DNA of 64,000 bases from Botryosphaeria dothidea (lineage: Eukaryota; Ascomycota; Dothideomycetes; Botryosphaeriales; Botryosphaeriaceae). Positions 34,131 to 45,317 of this stretch are shown one piece after another. The notes beneath the pieces are model-generated. The model saw only the letters and a program-made list of their open reading frames with translations, searched no databases and had not been told where the DNA came from. The position numbers and the translations under genes are program-made. How positions within the stretch are numbered: position 1 is the first letter of the stretch; every line of letters begins with the position of its first letter. The stretch is taken from the NCBI GenBank assembly GCA_011503125.2, contig WWBZ02000013.1, positions 124,001 through 188,000 of the forward strand, read 5' to 3'.

Positions 34131-35418
34131 TTGCAGCCCCTTCTACCCCGACTTCCGCAGAACTTTCAGGGTCCGCCAAGCCCTGCTAAACCTTATTTCG
34201 ACCACGAGAACCTACCCAGCGATATGCCCCTAGACCCCCTAGGCAGCCCACCGCCTAATAGGGTAATCCTAGGCTCCCCTATTATAAGCCCCTCAGCCCC
34301 ACTAACGGAATACGGAACCCCTTAACCAGATTAGACTAAAATTTAGATGGAAGACGCCCAAGAGACTTATACCCAGACCACTACCCCTAAAGCCTAGGGC
34401 CAGAAGCGGATAATTAACCTAACCAGCCTCTCCCCCTCTCCGGTCTTTAGGTGTAAGGCAGCAAAGCCGAAATGATGGTATTGCTTTCAACTGAAAATCT
34501 ATATACAAGGAGAAAGGAAAGAGAGTCTAGAAAGAGAGGGCGAAGGGTAAATATACCCAGTCGCTTAGCGCTGGGCCCGTGCCCTAGTGCCTAACCGAGT
34601 TATCCTTGGTAAAGCTGGGGCCTCTGGTTGCTATTGAGTATCTACCCAGTTGCCTGGGGTGGTAGCGCTTGAGGGGCCTGATATTAGGTACTAGGCACGT
34701 ACCCGGTTTACCCCTGCGAAGATATTCCGTTCCTCTAGCGAGGCCCTTAAAGCTACTCTTAACTACCTAATTAAAGCGGCGGATCTCGAAGATAGTAGGG
34801 AAAAAAGCTTAGAAATCCTCGACCTTACAAATATCTTCCGCGAATATATAGAAAAAGGCACACTAAACCGGTCAAAGTCTATCCTAGCTACCTAAAACCG
34901 CTTAATAGAGAATATAATAAGAGTACTGGCCAACCGGGCTAGAGAACTAGCTAAAACCCCCCAAGGCCATCTAGCTCCTCAGGCCTCCCAAGCTCCTCAG
35001 CCTCTCCAAGCTCCCCAGCCCCCCTTATCTCGTTAAAACCCCTAAACCACTTAGGCCTCCTAAGCCCGTAACCCCTCCTACGCGGAAGTAGTTAAGTAAG
35101 AAGAATAGTAAATAGTCCCCCCAACGAAAAGGACTAGGCCGGCCCTAAAGCCCGCCCCGATTAGGGAAAGACAGGTCGTCCTAAAGCCTTAGAACGAGAT
35201 CTCTATACACCTACTCCACCTCCGCAACGTAATAAACGAAGCCTTTAAAGCCGAAATCAAATTAAATAACCTAGTTATCTTAACCGTTTCGATATTAGGA
35301 AAGAAAAACGTAGTCCTTACGTGCATAGAAGCCTATATAGCAGACTTTTTAGCTAAGAACTCTACTATTATCTCAAAGATTACCCCTTTCTATAATCTCG
35401 AGATTAATAGGCCCTAGT
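34131..35418 (+). mobile_element. LINE T5: ORF1 of a Tad-like LINE, interrupted by LINE T3
   Basis: The plus strand reads as a Tad-type ORF1 with many stops: a Pro-rich N-terminal part (34131-34460), a helical segment near 34700-34960 (F-R-S-S-S-E-A-L-K-A-T-L-N-Y-L-I), a Q-A-P-Q tract, then S-Y-A-E-V-V-K and a conserved central part (about 35180-35415) ending E-I-N-R-P. It stops where LINE T3 begins, and I could not find a convincing continuation beyond 40556. About 200 bp at 34473-34690 do not fit the frame and may be a further small insertion beginning TGATGGTATTGC. Confidence 0.6.
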
Positions 35419-38400
35419 ATAGATAGATAGATAAATTCATTTCTTCCCGATATAGCTCCCTTACGGGTCTATGCGGGGCTGGCTATCTATAGTTATTTTA
35501 CTCGAGGGGGAAAACCTTATCGCCTAGCAAAAACCCCTCCTTTCTATCTAGGCCTATTTATCCCTACTAGTTCTATTTTTCCTTCTTACCGGTAGCGGCT
35601 ACTATAGCAGCCCTATATTCGCCCACTAGCTCTACCCCTTTAGTCCTTATCCTCGTAGTTATCCGGGTCCTAGTATTCCTAGTAGTCCTCCTAGTTCCTC
35701 TTCCTAGTTATCCTCCTAGATTAGTTCCCTAGTAAGACTAAACTAACTAAGCAGCCCTAGGCGTAGGAACTAGCCTATTACTACTTTAATCCCCTTCTTT
35801 ATTAAGAGGAGGGAGTAGTAGTCCGTGGTCCCTACCCTTTAGAGCATCTATGCCCTGCTCTATTAGAAGTAGGGGTAGAAGAGGAGGATATACTTTAGGG
35901 TTTGTCTATGCCAGCCGCATAGACAAGCAGGACTAGGGTACCCTAGCACCTTGCGCCTTAAGAGGAAGTCCTCTAGTCTAATATACTCTATACGTAGTAG
36001 GGTAGCGAGTATACTCTATAGCTTGGATAGTTCGCTGTGGATTTATCTAATTTTTGGGTTCTACTATATACTTTAGGCTACTAGCTTATCTTATCTTCCC
36101 TAGCTAGTAGACTTTATCCATCTCTCCTTCCACTTATTCCTATATACTATACGTAGCTTCGTTCGCTCCGGGAGACTCTAGTAGGTAGAGGGGTAGTAGT
36201 TAAGGAGTGAGTTTGCCTTTTTTCTAAGCAGGGTTCTTCTAGTAGGGCTAGTAGCGCCTCTAGTACTTAGAGTAGCCCGAGCTATCTATTTAATACTCTA
36301 GCAAGTTTCCTCTACTACTATCGCGACTAGGCCATCCCTAGCTCTAATAGCCTAGGCTAGTACTAGTTCGTCCAGGTGTAGTAAGAGTGGGGGAATCCCT
36401 ATCTTATGCTCTAAGGTTTATATGCTAGTTAACTTATACGCCCCTGAGATAGTGCGTAGGCACTAGTTTTGGATCTTCTTTAGTGGCTGGATAGTTATTT
36501 TTCTCTACCCTGGGATTCCCTCTAGGGTATACCATACCCTATAGCCGTAGGTAAGGACTAGCCTTACCACGGCCGTATAGATATAACGGGCTTTAGTAAA
36601 TAAGGCTCCCTAGGTAGACGCCGCGAGTCTAGAGAGAGATGTGCACTGTTTAATTGCCTTAGCTCCTATTTCCCTAATATAGGGTCCCTATCTAAGCTTG
36701 TTGTCTACGTAGACTTCTAGAATCTTAATTGTAGGCTCTAGGCATCTAGTAAATCCAGGGATACGGATCCCTACTACCATATTAAATCTCCTTAGTTTCC
36801 TTATAAAATAAATAAGGTAATACTTATCGGGCGAGAAAGCTAACCCGTGGGTAGCTGCCCAGTACTCGCAAATTTAATATACTCCCTCTAGTATTCTATA
36901 GTTCTATTCTATAGATCTACTAAAGGTTAGAATATTAGTATTATCGACGAATCTAAGGAGGAAGGTATTACCCCTGCGTAGCTATATAAGTAGATTAGAA
37001 GTAAAGAATAGGTAGAGTATCGGCGATAGTAAGAATCCCTAGGGAATCCCGGTTAAGGTCTAGATTAGTAGACTAGTAAAGTCTCCGAAGGATAGCTAAG
37101 TAGTACGGTCCTATAGAAAGGATCGGGTGAATCTTTCTACCTATTCTAGGAGTTTTACCATCCTTATATTATAGAGAAGCCTTCTATAAGATACGTAGTT
37201 ATATACTTCCGAGATATCTAGGCTAAGGACTAAAGCTACTAGCCCTAGGTCTTATACCTAGATAGTATAGATCTATTCTATAAGTAGGTTAAGAGCTACT
37301 ACTACTAACCTATTTCTCCTAGCTCCTATCTATATATTAGGGAGTAGGCCGTATACTTTAGTAGCCTAGAAGATTCTATCTACTATAATTCTCTTAAGTA
37401 GCTTCCCTAGCGTATTAAGTAAAGTAATCGGCCTAAATAACTTAGCTTTAGTATAGTCGTCCCTCTATAGTTTCCTAAGGACTACGGTAATAGAGCTTTT
37501 AAACTACCTAGGGTGGTATCTAAGTGCGAGGTATCCCTAGAAGAGCCTAGTAAGGGGTCCCCTTAGTGTCTTAGCGTATTACTTTAGGAACCTATTAGTA
37601 ATCTTATCTAGGCCTAGTACTTTATCTAGGAGAAGCTTCTTAATAGTATAGAGGACCTACTCTTTAGTAAGGTCTTAGGGAATCTCTACTAGCACTAGGT
37701 ATATATACCTATCTAGATCTAAGAGGTCGGTAGCCCTAGGAGGTAGGAAGAACTAGTTAGTAAGGATTTCTATCTTAGACTAGTTGTCGTAATATAGTTG
37801 TTTATCTACTCCCTAGAGGGGTAGAAACTAAGATAGGGCTAGAGGTTCTAGTGCCCTTATTCTTACCTACTTTAAGAGCTTCTAGAGTATAGATAGGTCC
37901 GAAGTAATCTTAGCTACTATTCTACGCTATACTTTTATTCTATCTCTTCTAATCTAACTCTTCTTACTATTAGTAATAGTTTAGTATACTACCTAGTCCT
38001 CCTCCCTCTCTATAGCCGTCTACTTCCTTCTAGCTACTCTAGCCTAGTATACTAGATCCGAATACTCCTTTATCTATTATATAGAGGCCTAGGGCGAGGG
38101 TCTCGCTACTAGGATAGTCTTCTAGATTATCCTTTAGATAGCCTTCTAGAGTAGTATAGTAAAGTAATCTAGGTCTGCTTTAGTATTAAGAGGGGCTACT
38201 TTAAGATATTCGAGCTTTAATTAGAGTATATTATTAGTTCTCTTCTAGTCTACTTTCTTCTACTAGGGCCTTAGGGGGCGTAGTTCTACGGAGGTAGAAG
38301 AAAAATTAAGTATAGTAAGGATAGGTAGGTGGTTAAAGAATAATTCGAGCTCCTAGCTAACTCTATAGCTAAGGATTCTCTCTTCTAGCTACCGTAATAT

Positions 38401-40555
38401 AAAGATAAGATCTAGAGTACTCTCGCTACTACTATCTCGTCTAGTAATAGTGCCCCTTAGAAGGGCTAGGTTAAGATTAGCTGCGGTAGCTATCTTAATT
38501 AGGTTATCCGCTAGGATATAGTATATTAGGGAGGTTATACCTCCCTAGATAGGATAGTAGAGGTTAAAGTCCTCTAGGAGAATATGCTCCCCTAGTTTTC
38601 TAAGAACTTCCGGTAGAAGAGATAGGGTTTCTAGCGCTATACTAGTATAAGAGGCTAGCGGGGGATTATAGTAGTTATAGATATAGATTATATATATCCT
38701 AGTAATAAGGGATAGTATAATAAGATCTAGTAAATGGACTGTTGCTTGCTAGAAGTCGGGGCTAATAGCCTTACTTATAAAGAAGCAGGTTCTTGCTACT
38801 CCCTCCTAGGGAAAAACTATATAGTAGGCAGGGTATCTTACTATTATCTTAACCCTCGGGTTCCTCTAAGGTTCCTAGATAGCTAGGATATAGTAGATCT
38901 TTAGGTCTACTTCCTTAAAGAGCGGAAGTATTACCCTATCCTTACTCTTATAGACGTTATACTATATAATAGAGAGAGAGCCTATATCTAATATTAACTT
39001 CCTTTTATCTCTAGGTCCGGCTACGAGGGGGCTAGTAGTATAGGCTATAAGAGGGGAGTTCCCGCGGGCTCCTCTAAGGCGTATTATAAGCTATTAAGTC
39101 CGGTAAACCTTATTTAGTTAGGAGGCGGGGGGCGGCTTAAGTCTCTTGGCCTGCCTAGCCCCCTCTTAACCGGCTCCTCCTCCTTAATCCTCTTTCTTAG
39201 TCTAACGGTTAACTAGTTAGTTTAAGGCTATGTTTTAGTTATTAGAAGTCCTTCCCGGTGCCTTTCTAGTACTACTAGGCGGGCCTAGGCGGCCTTAGTA
39301 TAGTAGGCTCTACGTGCTAGACAGGAGTTACTCTAGGCTGTATACCTTTAAGAGTAGTTTACGTACTATATACTTTCCTTAGGGTAGTCCCTAGTATTAT
39401 ATGCCTTACTATACTATCCGTACTTTTCCTCCTTTTTATAATAGTTAGTAATATAACCGTAGGCCTGGCACTTAAAATACTAGGTTACTATAAAGGCTAC
39501 GTTATAGTACTACGCTATATAGATAGTAAAGTTAATAATAAGCCCCTTATTAATAATCTAGTTAGCGGTTTCGGGGTTTATAGTGCTAAGGATAATAGCC
39601 GAGTAAGTTTTCCCCTCTAGGAGCTTCCTCTTTAGCTAGGCTAGCTTACTAATATATAGTCCTAGGTATAGAGATAGGTTCTACTCCTAGATGGTTTAGA
39701 TAGCTTAGGGGTCTATAGTGTCGATTCCTTCTCGAGGGACGTTATATACTAGTACTAAGTATAGCTGCTAGTTAGGCCTAACTTCTTTTCCTAGTTCTAT
39801 AGTCTATTTCTAGTCCTAGAGAAGGGCTATTCTAGTTACTTTATCCGGTATAAAGATCCTAACGTCTCTACTAGGGAGCTTCTTAGTAGTAAGTACTTTC
39901 TTACACGCCTAGCTTTTTTCTATCTAGATCTTTCTAATAATTGCCTTATTTAAGAGCTTAGCTATTTCTTATCTATTTACTATCTCTAGAAAGTAGAGGG
40001 TAAGTTTAGTAGTAGCTAGGGGGGTAGGGGGCTTCGGGGCTACTTAGGCTATAATTTATACCTAGCTACGAGTGTTAGGTGTAGGTATAGAGGTAGTCTA
40101 GATACGGTTAACTATCTTTTAGACCTATTAGACCTCTTTAAGGATATCTTTAAGGCCTAGCTCCTTAGTAGCTACCTTCTAGTAGATAGTAATATAATCC
40201 TAGAAGATTATCTTAGTAATGTCGAGAAAATTTTTTACCTAGCTAGATAGGACTAAAGGGAGGCTAGCGGATATTTATAGGGCTTAGAGGAGGGTGTCTG
40301 CTGTTTTTAAGGCTCTCTTAACGTATTCTACGCTGTACTAGGTACTCTACGGTTTCTTAGGGGTGTATTAGGGCTAGGTAGAGGTAGTTACTAGGGGAGG
40401 CTGTTCGCCTCTTCCTATATCCTCTATATTAACTACTTCGCGGCTATAGTTGTCTTAAGTACTATTTTAGGACTCGCGAAGCCTAGGAGAGTCCCTAGGG
40501 CCCTCTCCCGGCGCCGTAGCTTAGGGTCGATTTTTTAGTGTGGTTATGTTTTTAT
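35419..40555 (-). mobile_element. LINE T3: complete family T LINE, minus strand, heavily RIP-damaged
   Basis: Aligns end to end with LINE T2 but has many more TA where T2 has TG or CA, for example in the ORF1 cysteine clusters and the C-terminal zinc region. ORF1 lies at about 39010-40550, ORF2 at about 35650-38990. The 3' tail is a GATA tandem at 35420-35432. A target duplication is not clear; the flanks share only imperfect CCTAGTATA-like sequence. It interrupts ORF1 of LINE T5. Confidence 0.85.
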
Positions 40556-41262
40556 TCTATAGCTTTCCTATAGTATATAGATATACTTATTAGATAGTAT
40601 TTTAACCTTCGTAGTTATTTAATAATAAGGGTTTATAGTAGCGGTATAGAGATAGTCTACGATAAGTCGTTTAATTCTTCTATCTATTAGTCGTACACGG
40701 AAGATATACGTATATATTACGTACTATACTAAACTCTAATTAGCTCTCGCTAATTAAGTTTCTTTCGGATCTTTAGTTTCCTAACTAGATTACTTCTCTA
40801 GAAAACTAACTCGCTCTATAGCTAAAATCTACCTAGATATAGTAGCCCTTAGACTATTTATTTAATAGTAGTTAACTTAAAGTTCTAATATAATACTATT
40901 AGAGGTAACGAGCCTTTCGTATATCGTATACTAGCCTATTACGTAATTACTACCTATTATTCTAATTCTTTACTCTTTACTTATTATTTAAGGTAAACCC
41001 CTCGGTTACCCGAACCTACTAGATAACTCCGAAGCCTAGTAGAAGAGGCCCGCCGTTATACTCTACTAGTCGTACGGAAACTTAGTTTCTATAGTAGTTT
41101 TTTTTATACGAGCTTTCTATTCTTAGGGTACTAAAGTCCGTATAGTCTAGAATTTATAATAGTCTACTTATATAGTTCGCTCGCTTATAGAGTACGTTAT
41201 TCTTAATTTTTATTACTTTAAATAGTATTTATATATTCTATTAGTATTTTTTAATACTCGAA
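40556..41262. other. Very AT-rich RIP-degraded DNA at the transposon/cluster boundary
   Basis: No frame, no readable retroelement motif and strong TA richness. It is probably a retroelement remnant, possibly the rest of LINE T5, eroded beyond recognition. It ends abruptly against GC-rich genic DNA near 41320. Confidence 0.5.
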
Positions 41263-42621
41263 TTAGATAAATATAGCTAGAGGTATACTTAAAAAGCCTA
41301 TAGCTTCTATCTTTAAGTAGTTAATCATGGCTCTCGGTACCGCCGCACCGGTGTAGGTCGCGGCCGCCACGCTGCTGGCAGCCGGCGTTGTCGTCGTTTC
41401 CTCGGCAGCCCAAGTAACATCGCCGCCCAGGCCCGTCGTCGGCACGCTGTTGTCGGCCGTCAGCACGGCGGCGCCACCGTTATTCGCAGCTGCTGAGGAC
41501 GCGGCAGCCGTCACCCTGGTAAACGTTGATACTATAGACGCCCCGAGCGCGATCGTTCTGGTGCCGCCCTCCTTGCCCGCGCTCCCTGTGGCGGTGGACT
41601 CTGCGGAAGTCGTCGGCTTGGCGGTGCCGGAGCTGCTGCTGTCATTCTGATCCAGTCTCGTCGGAACGCCCTTAGAGCCCCAGATGTCGATCATGGTCGT
41701 CGACGCGCCCGACGAGCCCTCGGATGCCACGGCCAGGTAGGTAGCGGTGGGTTTGATAGCCAAGTAGTAGGCGGTAGCTTTGGTGCCAGTGCCGAGAGTC
41801 AAGGTGGAAGAAGTGGTCAGGGTGTGGCCGTTGACGATGATCTGCGTCTTCGAGTTGTAGGCGATGGTGCCGGCCGGGATGGTCACGATGGACGTCCTCT
41901 TCGAGGAGGTCGTCGTCGCGGCATCTCCTGCGCTCTGCCGCGCAGGCTTCTTCGTCTGGATGGGGGCGGGTGTGGGTACGATGGCCGTGGTGGTGCCGAC
42001 GACGATGCGCGTAGTGCCCCTTTCGGTGTGGATGGCGATGGCCGTGGTGGACGCGCCGGTGCCGACGACGATGGACGATCCCGGCTCCAGGGTTTGGCTG
42101 CCGACGACGAGCTTCGACTCGGAGTTGTCGGAGACGGTGACACCGCCGATTTCGAAGACCCGTTCCATGACCTCGGGGGCTCCAGTGACATCCGGTGCTG
42201 CCGTTTCCTTGGGCGAGTCCGTGCCGGTGGCATTATTGGCGGTCTGGGTGGCCAGAGGATTGCTGCCGCTTACGATGAACCAGTGGGTTCCGCTCGTTCC
42301 AATGTAGAGTTTGGTATCAGATGTAGAGGGCTCAGCCGGCTGGTTGGTGGTCTCAGCTTTGGCCGCAATTTCCGAGGGCTGAAAACCTCCCCTAACGACC
42401 GTGGTACTGGTCTGGGAAGCATTTGTTGGAGTATTTGTAGCCCCATTTACAAGCGGAGTCAGCGCAGTAGGAACTGTGTTGGTGCAAATCAGCGTCTGTT
42501 ACTTGTCTGAAGCGCGAAGCGGAGGCATACGAAGCGTGTGAGGGGTCACAGCAGGAAGCGATAAAGGAATGATTGCTGCCCGCACGCCCGCGGCGAGCAT
42601 CAGGAGACGAGTGAGTTCCAT
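41263..42621 (-). CDS. Ser/Thr-rich secreted, probably GPI-anchored surface protein (433 aa, 2 exons)
   Basis: ATG at 42621 starts a hydrophobic leader (MELTRLLMLAAGVRAA) that looks like a signal peptide. Read straight through, the frame hits TAA at codon 41. A 57-nt intron (42530-42474; donor GTATGC, branch-like CTGAT, acceptor ACACAG) removes it and keeps frame. The mature protein has a repeated module: N-S-x-S/T-x-x-V/I-V-G/N, then T-L, then V-V-G-T-G or L-T-L-G-T-G (about residues 150-280). Thr/Ser/Ala-rich sequence follows, with a hydrophobic C-terminus (FLSIPLAIFI) like a GPI-attachment signal. Similar modular Ser/Thr-rich proteins are common fungal cell-wall proteins; I cannot name a family. 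The last 20 codons lie in AT-rich DNA. It is at the edge of the cluster and may not belong to it. Confidence 0.7.
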
Positions 42622-43538
42622 GGCCGGCACGGTCGGTTGAACGGAGTGGGATCAGAAACGGGCTAAAAGAATGGCTTCGCTGCCGGGCAGCTGTGGATGG
42701 TCGTCGGCGACGGGAGTATGCCGGGCTGGGGGGAGTAAATACATGAAGCCAGCCCTGTGCCCCGTATTCTCCGCGAAATTCGATGGCGGCGCGGTGCCCG
42801 AGAATAGCTATTTCGACGTGCAAAAGAGCAACTGATCTGGCGGCACGGTGAGCGCAGCCAATGGCGGGCGGTTGCGGACATTAGCAAGGAGGCTGGCGAA
42901 TAGTCCCAGTATGTGGGCTTCGTCCTGCCGCCCACCAATGGCGCCGATGGTTTAAAACGCCAAGCAAAACGCTTGGGCGGTCAATCATTTGCTGCATCAT
43001 GCCATGCCAATGCCTTTGGCGCGCCCGTTGCTGCGCCGCACCGTTTTTCCGCCTTGTCGCCAGCGTCTATCTTGCCATGCTGCTGTTGTCGCTCCGCCGT
43101 CTGTCTCGCAGGCTGACTTCTCGTTCAAAAAGCGTCCAACAATTCTATCCAACAAAGAGCGCTGCACACCGCCCAACGCTCGAGCCTCTTCTTTCTGTTC
43201 GCTTAGTCTCGCGCACCCTTTCATTTTCCCCTGCACTCATCTGTCCATCCTTTTCTTCATCCGATTTTCTTGGCCGTGTAGCGAGACTCAACTCAATGCA
43301 TTGGGTCTCGGCCCATTCCGAGTAGCCTGTTTTCGGCCTCGTCAGGTTCTCATTCGCCCGGCCGTCACTCGGACGTGCCTCCCTATGGCGTCGATCATGC
43401 CTGATTCTACTCGGCTGTAGTACTCGAAGCGAATAAAGCTGTCGTTGAGATAGCCTATCCATTGAATGATGGCTGACACGCCCTGGTTGGTTCTATAATG
43501 CCTCGTCATACATTGCCCAGTCTAACATAAACTAACTT
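42622..43538. other. Intergenic region, no gene supported
   Basis: Several short overlapping frames exist on both strands (42663-43462), but none has a recognisable domain and their composition (R/S/P/C-rich in all frames) suggests chance in GC-rich DNA. It is the upstream region of the surface-protein gene and the 3' flank of the methyltransferase gene. Confidence 0.5.
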
Positions 43539-44910
43539 CTAGCCCTCGGCCCACACTGCTTCGATGAGTGAGACACAGCTTCCTTCAGGAGTCCTCGTGC
43601 CAAGGAATTCAAGGCGCGAATCGACCTTTTGGAACAACTTTTCCCAATCGCGGCTCGTCCGCTCGAGAGAGTTCCATCCCAATGCCTGGATCATATCCAG
43701 ATTCCTGGCCGTGTGTTAATTTCTGTACTTGTCAAGGTGGTAAATTTAAGGCTCACCTGGGTTGCTTATTGCTCCACTTGGTGGTCGCGACGTCATCGGG
43801 CAGGAATTCATATATGACAACGCGCGAACCGGGCTTGAGTGCCGGGGTGAGGTTTGCGAGGATCCGACTGGCGTACTTGTCCGACCAGTTATGCAAGATG
43901 AAGCGGAAAAAGTAGATGTCGGCGCGCTTGACGGGCTGCTCGGTGAAGAAGTCGTGTCCTTGGAAGGAGACGCGGCCGCGCAGGTGGGCAGGCAAAATGT
44001 CCTCGCCCTCTTTCGCCGTGCCAGGGAGATCCTGTACGACGAAGTTGATGTTGGGGAACGAGGCAGCCAGGACGGTGCTGACACCGCCATGTCCGCCTCC
44101 GACGTCGACCACGGTGCCACCGATGCGGTCGAGGGCGGCCCAGTCGTAGCCGCGGACCAGGTGCTCAAGGTCGTACAAGCTGCCGCGCGTCATGAAGCGC
44201 ATGCCGCCGCCAAAGCGTCTGGCACGCTCAGCGTCCTTGGCAAGCTCGAGGTAAAAGGGCTCATCTGTCTTGTTCTCGACGTTGAAGCCCGTCTCGTTAG
44301 GCTCTGCGCTGCTGGGCCACTGGCGGTGCGCCTCCGTCACCTTCAAGGCAGCCGGCGCAAGATCTTCGACCAGGAAGCCGATCGTGTCCATGGCCTCCGA
44401 GTTGCAGTGCAAGATGCGCGAGGCAGCCGTGTGGCGCACGAATCCCGGGCGCGTCTCCGCAAAGACGCGGTTGATCATGGCGTGCTGCAGGAAGCGGCGC
44501 AGCAGGCCCTCATCCACGCCCGCGGCCCGGGCCAGCTCAGGAAACGAAATCTCTCCATCAATGGGCACGTGTGCGGGCACGTTGTGGGTGTAGACGAAGC
44601 GCAGAGACTGCAGGTCGGTGAACTGTTGTGTGTGGCGGTGCGGTCAGCTCCGTGGCTTGCGAATCCCAACATTGCATTTGCTTACCGTAAACAAAGTCTC
44701 AAGCATCATACCCACCGGTCCCAGCGCCAGACGCTTGAGATCCTGGCTTGCGTTTACAAGCTCGCGTCTGTTCTCCTCCAACTCTTTGGGTAAATCACCC
44801 AACGTGTCGTAGAAGAAGTGCGTCGGAGGCAGCCCGCGGGACTGAGAGTATGCATCGAGCTTCTTGGCCTGCGCAAGTGCGCGCTCTGCGATTGCTGTGA
44901 GGGAAGACAT
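43539..44910 (-). CDS. SAM-dependent O-methyltransferase (418 aa, 3 exons)
   Basis: Exons 44910-44686, 44622-43757, 43704-43539, with donors GTAAGC and GTGAGC. Plant-COMT-like class 2 O-methyltransferase, of the kind that methylates phenolic hydroxyls in fungal polyketide pathways. The N-terminal part is the dimerisation/winged-helix region (G-V-D-E-G-L-L-R-R-F-L). The SAM-binding loop V-V-D-V-G-G-G-H-G-G is at residues 246-255. The catalytic-base motif F-I-L-H-N-W-S-D has His 319. The third exon supplies the usual end (L-D-M-I-Q-A-L-G-W-N), confirming the last splice. Length is normal for the family. It shares a 407-bp upstream region with the GMC oxidoreductase gene. The substrate is inferred to be the aromatic product of the synthase at 60528-64000. 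Confidence 0.9.
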
Positions 44911-45317
44911 TGTTGGTCCTCTCGTTCATTGAATTTTTGCACCATCATATAAGTCCAAAAGCTGCTGTTGTCGGACCCGTCGATGGACCCGCCGACTTCC
45001 GTGGAGCCGCACGCGGGTCCGGGGAACAGCCCCCAACCCAACAATAAGCCACCTCGACTCAGCCGCATCAAGACCCATAGCGGCTTTGAACGGGCCCGGA
45101 ATCACGCCTGCAGAGTTATCCTTGGTCCTGGCGTTTTTGGAGGCGTTCATCGATGCTTGATGGGGAAATCGAGCTCCTGATGCATTTGCACTGGTCATTC
45201 TCATAAAGCATTGGAGGCACTCCAGGCTCCCAGTCATTCAACCAAATCGTGTATCTTCGTGTTGCCTCTCTCTTTTTGATACTTTCCTGTTATTCAACCG
45301 CGTCAGGCTCCGCTACA
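44911..45317. promoter_or_regulatory. Shared divergent promoter region, methyltransferase / GMC oxidoreductase
   Basis: 407 bp between two divergent ATGs. I see no tight palindrome that I would call a regulator site. CT-rich sequence and TTTTTGATAC lie just upstream of the GMC start. Confidence 0.45.

Noticed and set aside
34473..34690. Solo LTR interrupting LINE T5 ORF1
   Set aside because: It starts TGATGGTATTGC and breaks the frame, but I found no matching end or target duplication, so it is only mentioned as a possible insertion.
42663..43462. Several overlapping 60-140 codon ORFs upstream of the surface-protein gene
   Set aside because: No motif, open on both strands at once, typical of GC-rich non-coding DNA.
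43762..44793. 343-codon plus-strand ORF opposite the methyltransferase gene
   Set aside because: It is the antisense of a clear O-methyltransferase with catalytic motifs; its translation has no domain.
45249..45317. Upstream start for the GMC oxidoreductase
   Set aside because: It would put 23 residues before a well-formed signal peptide.
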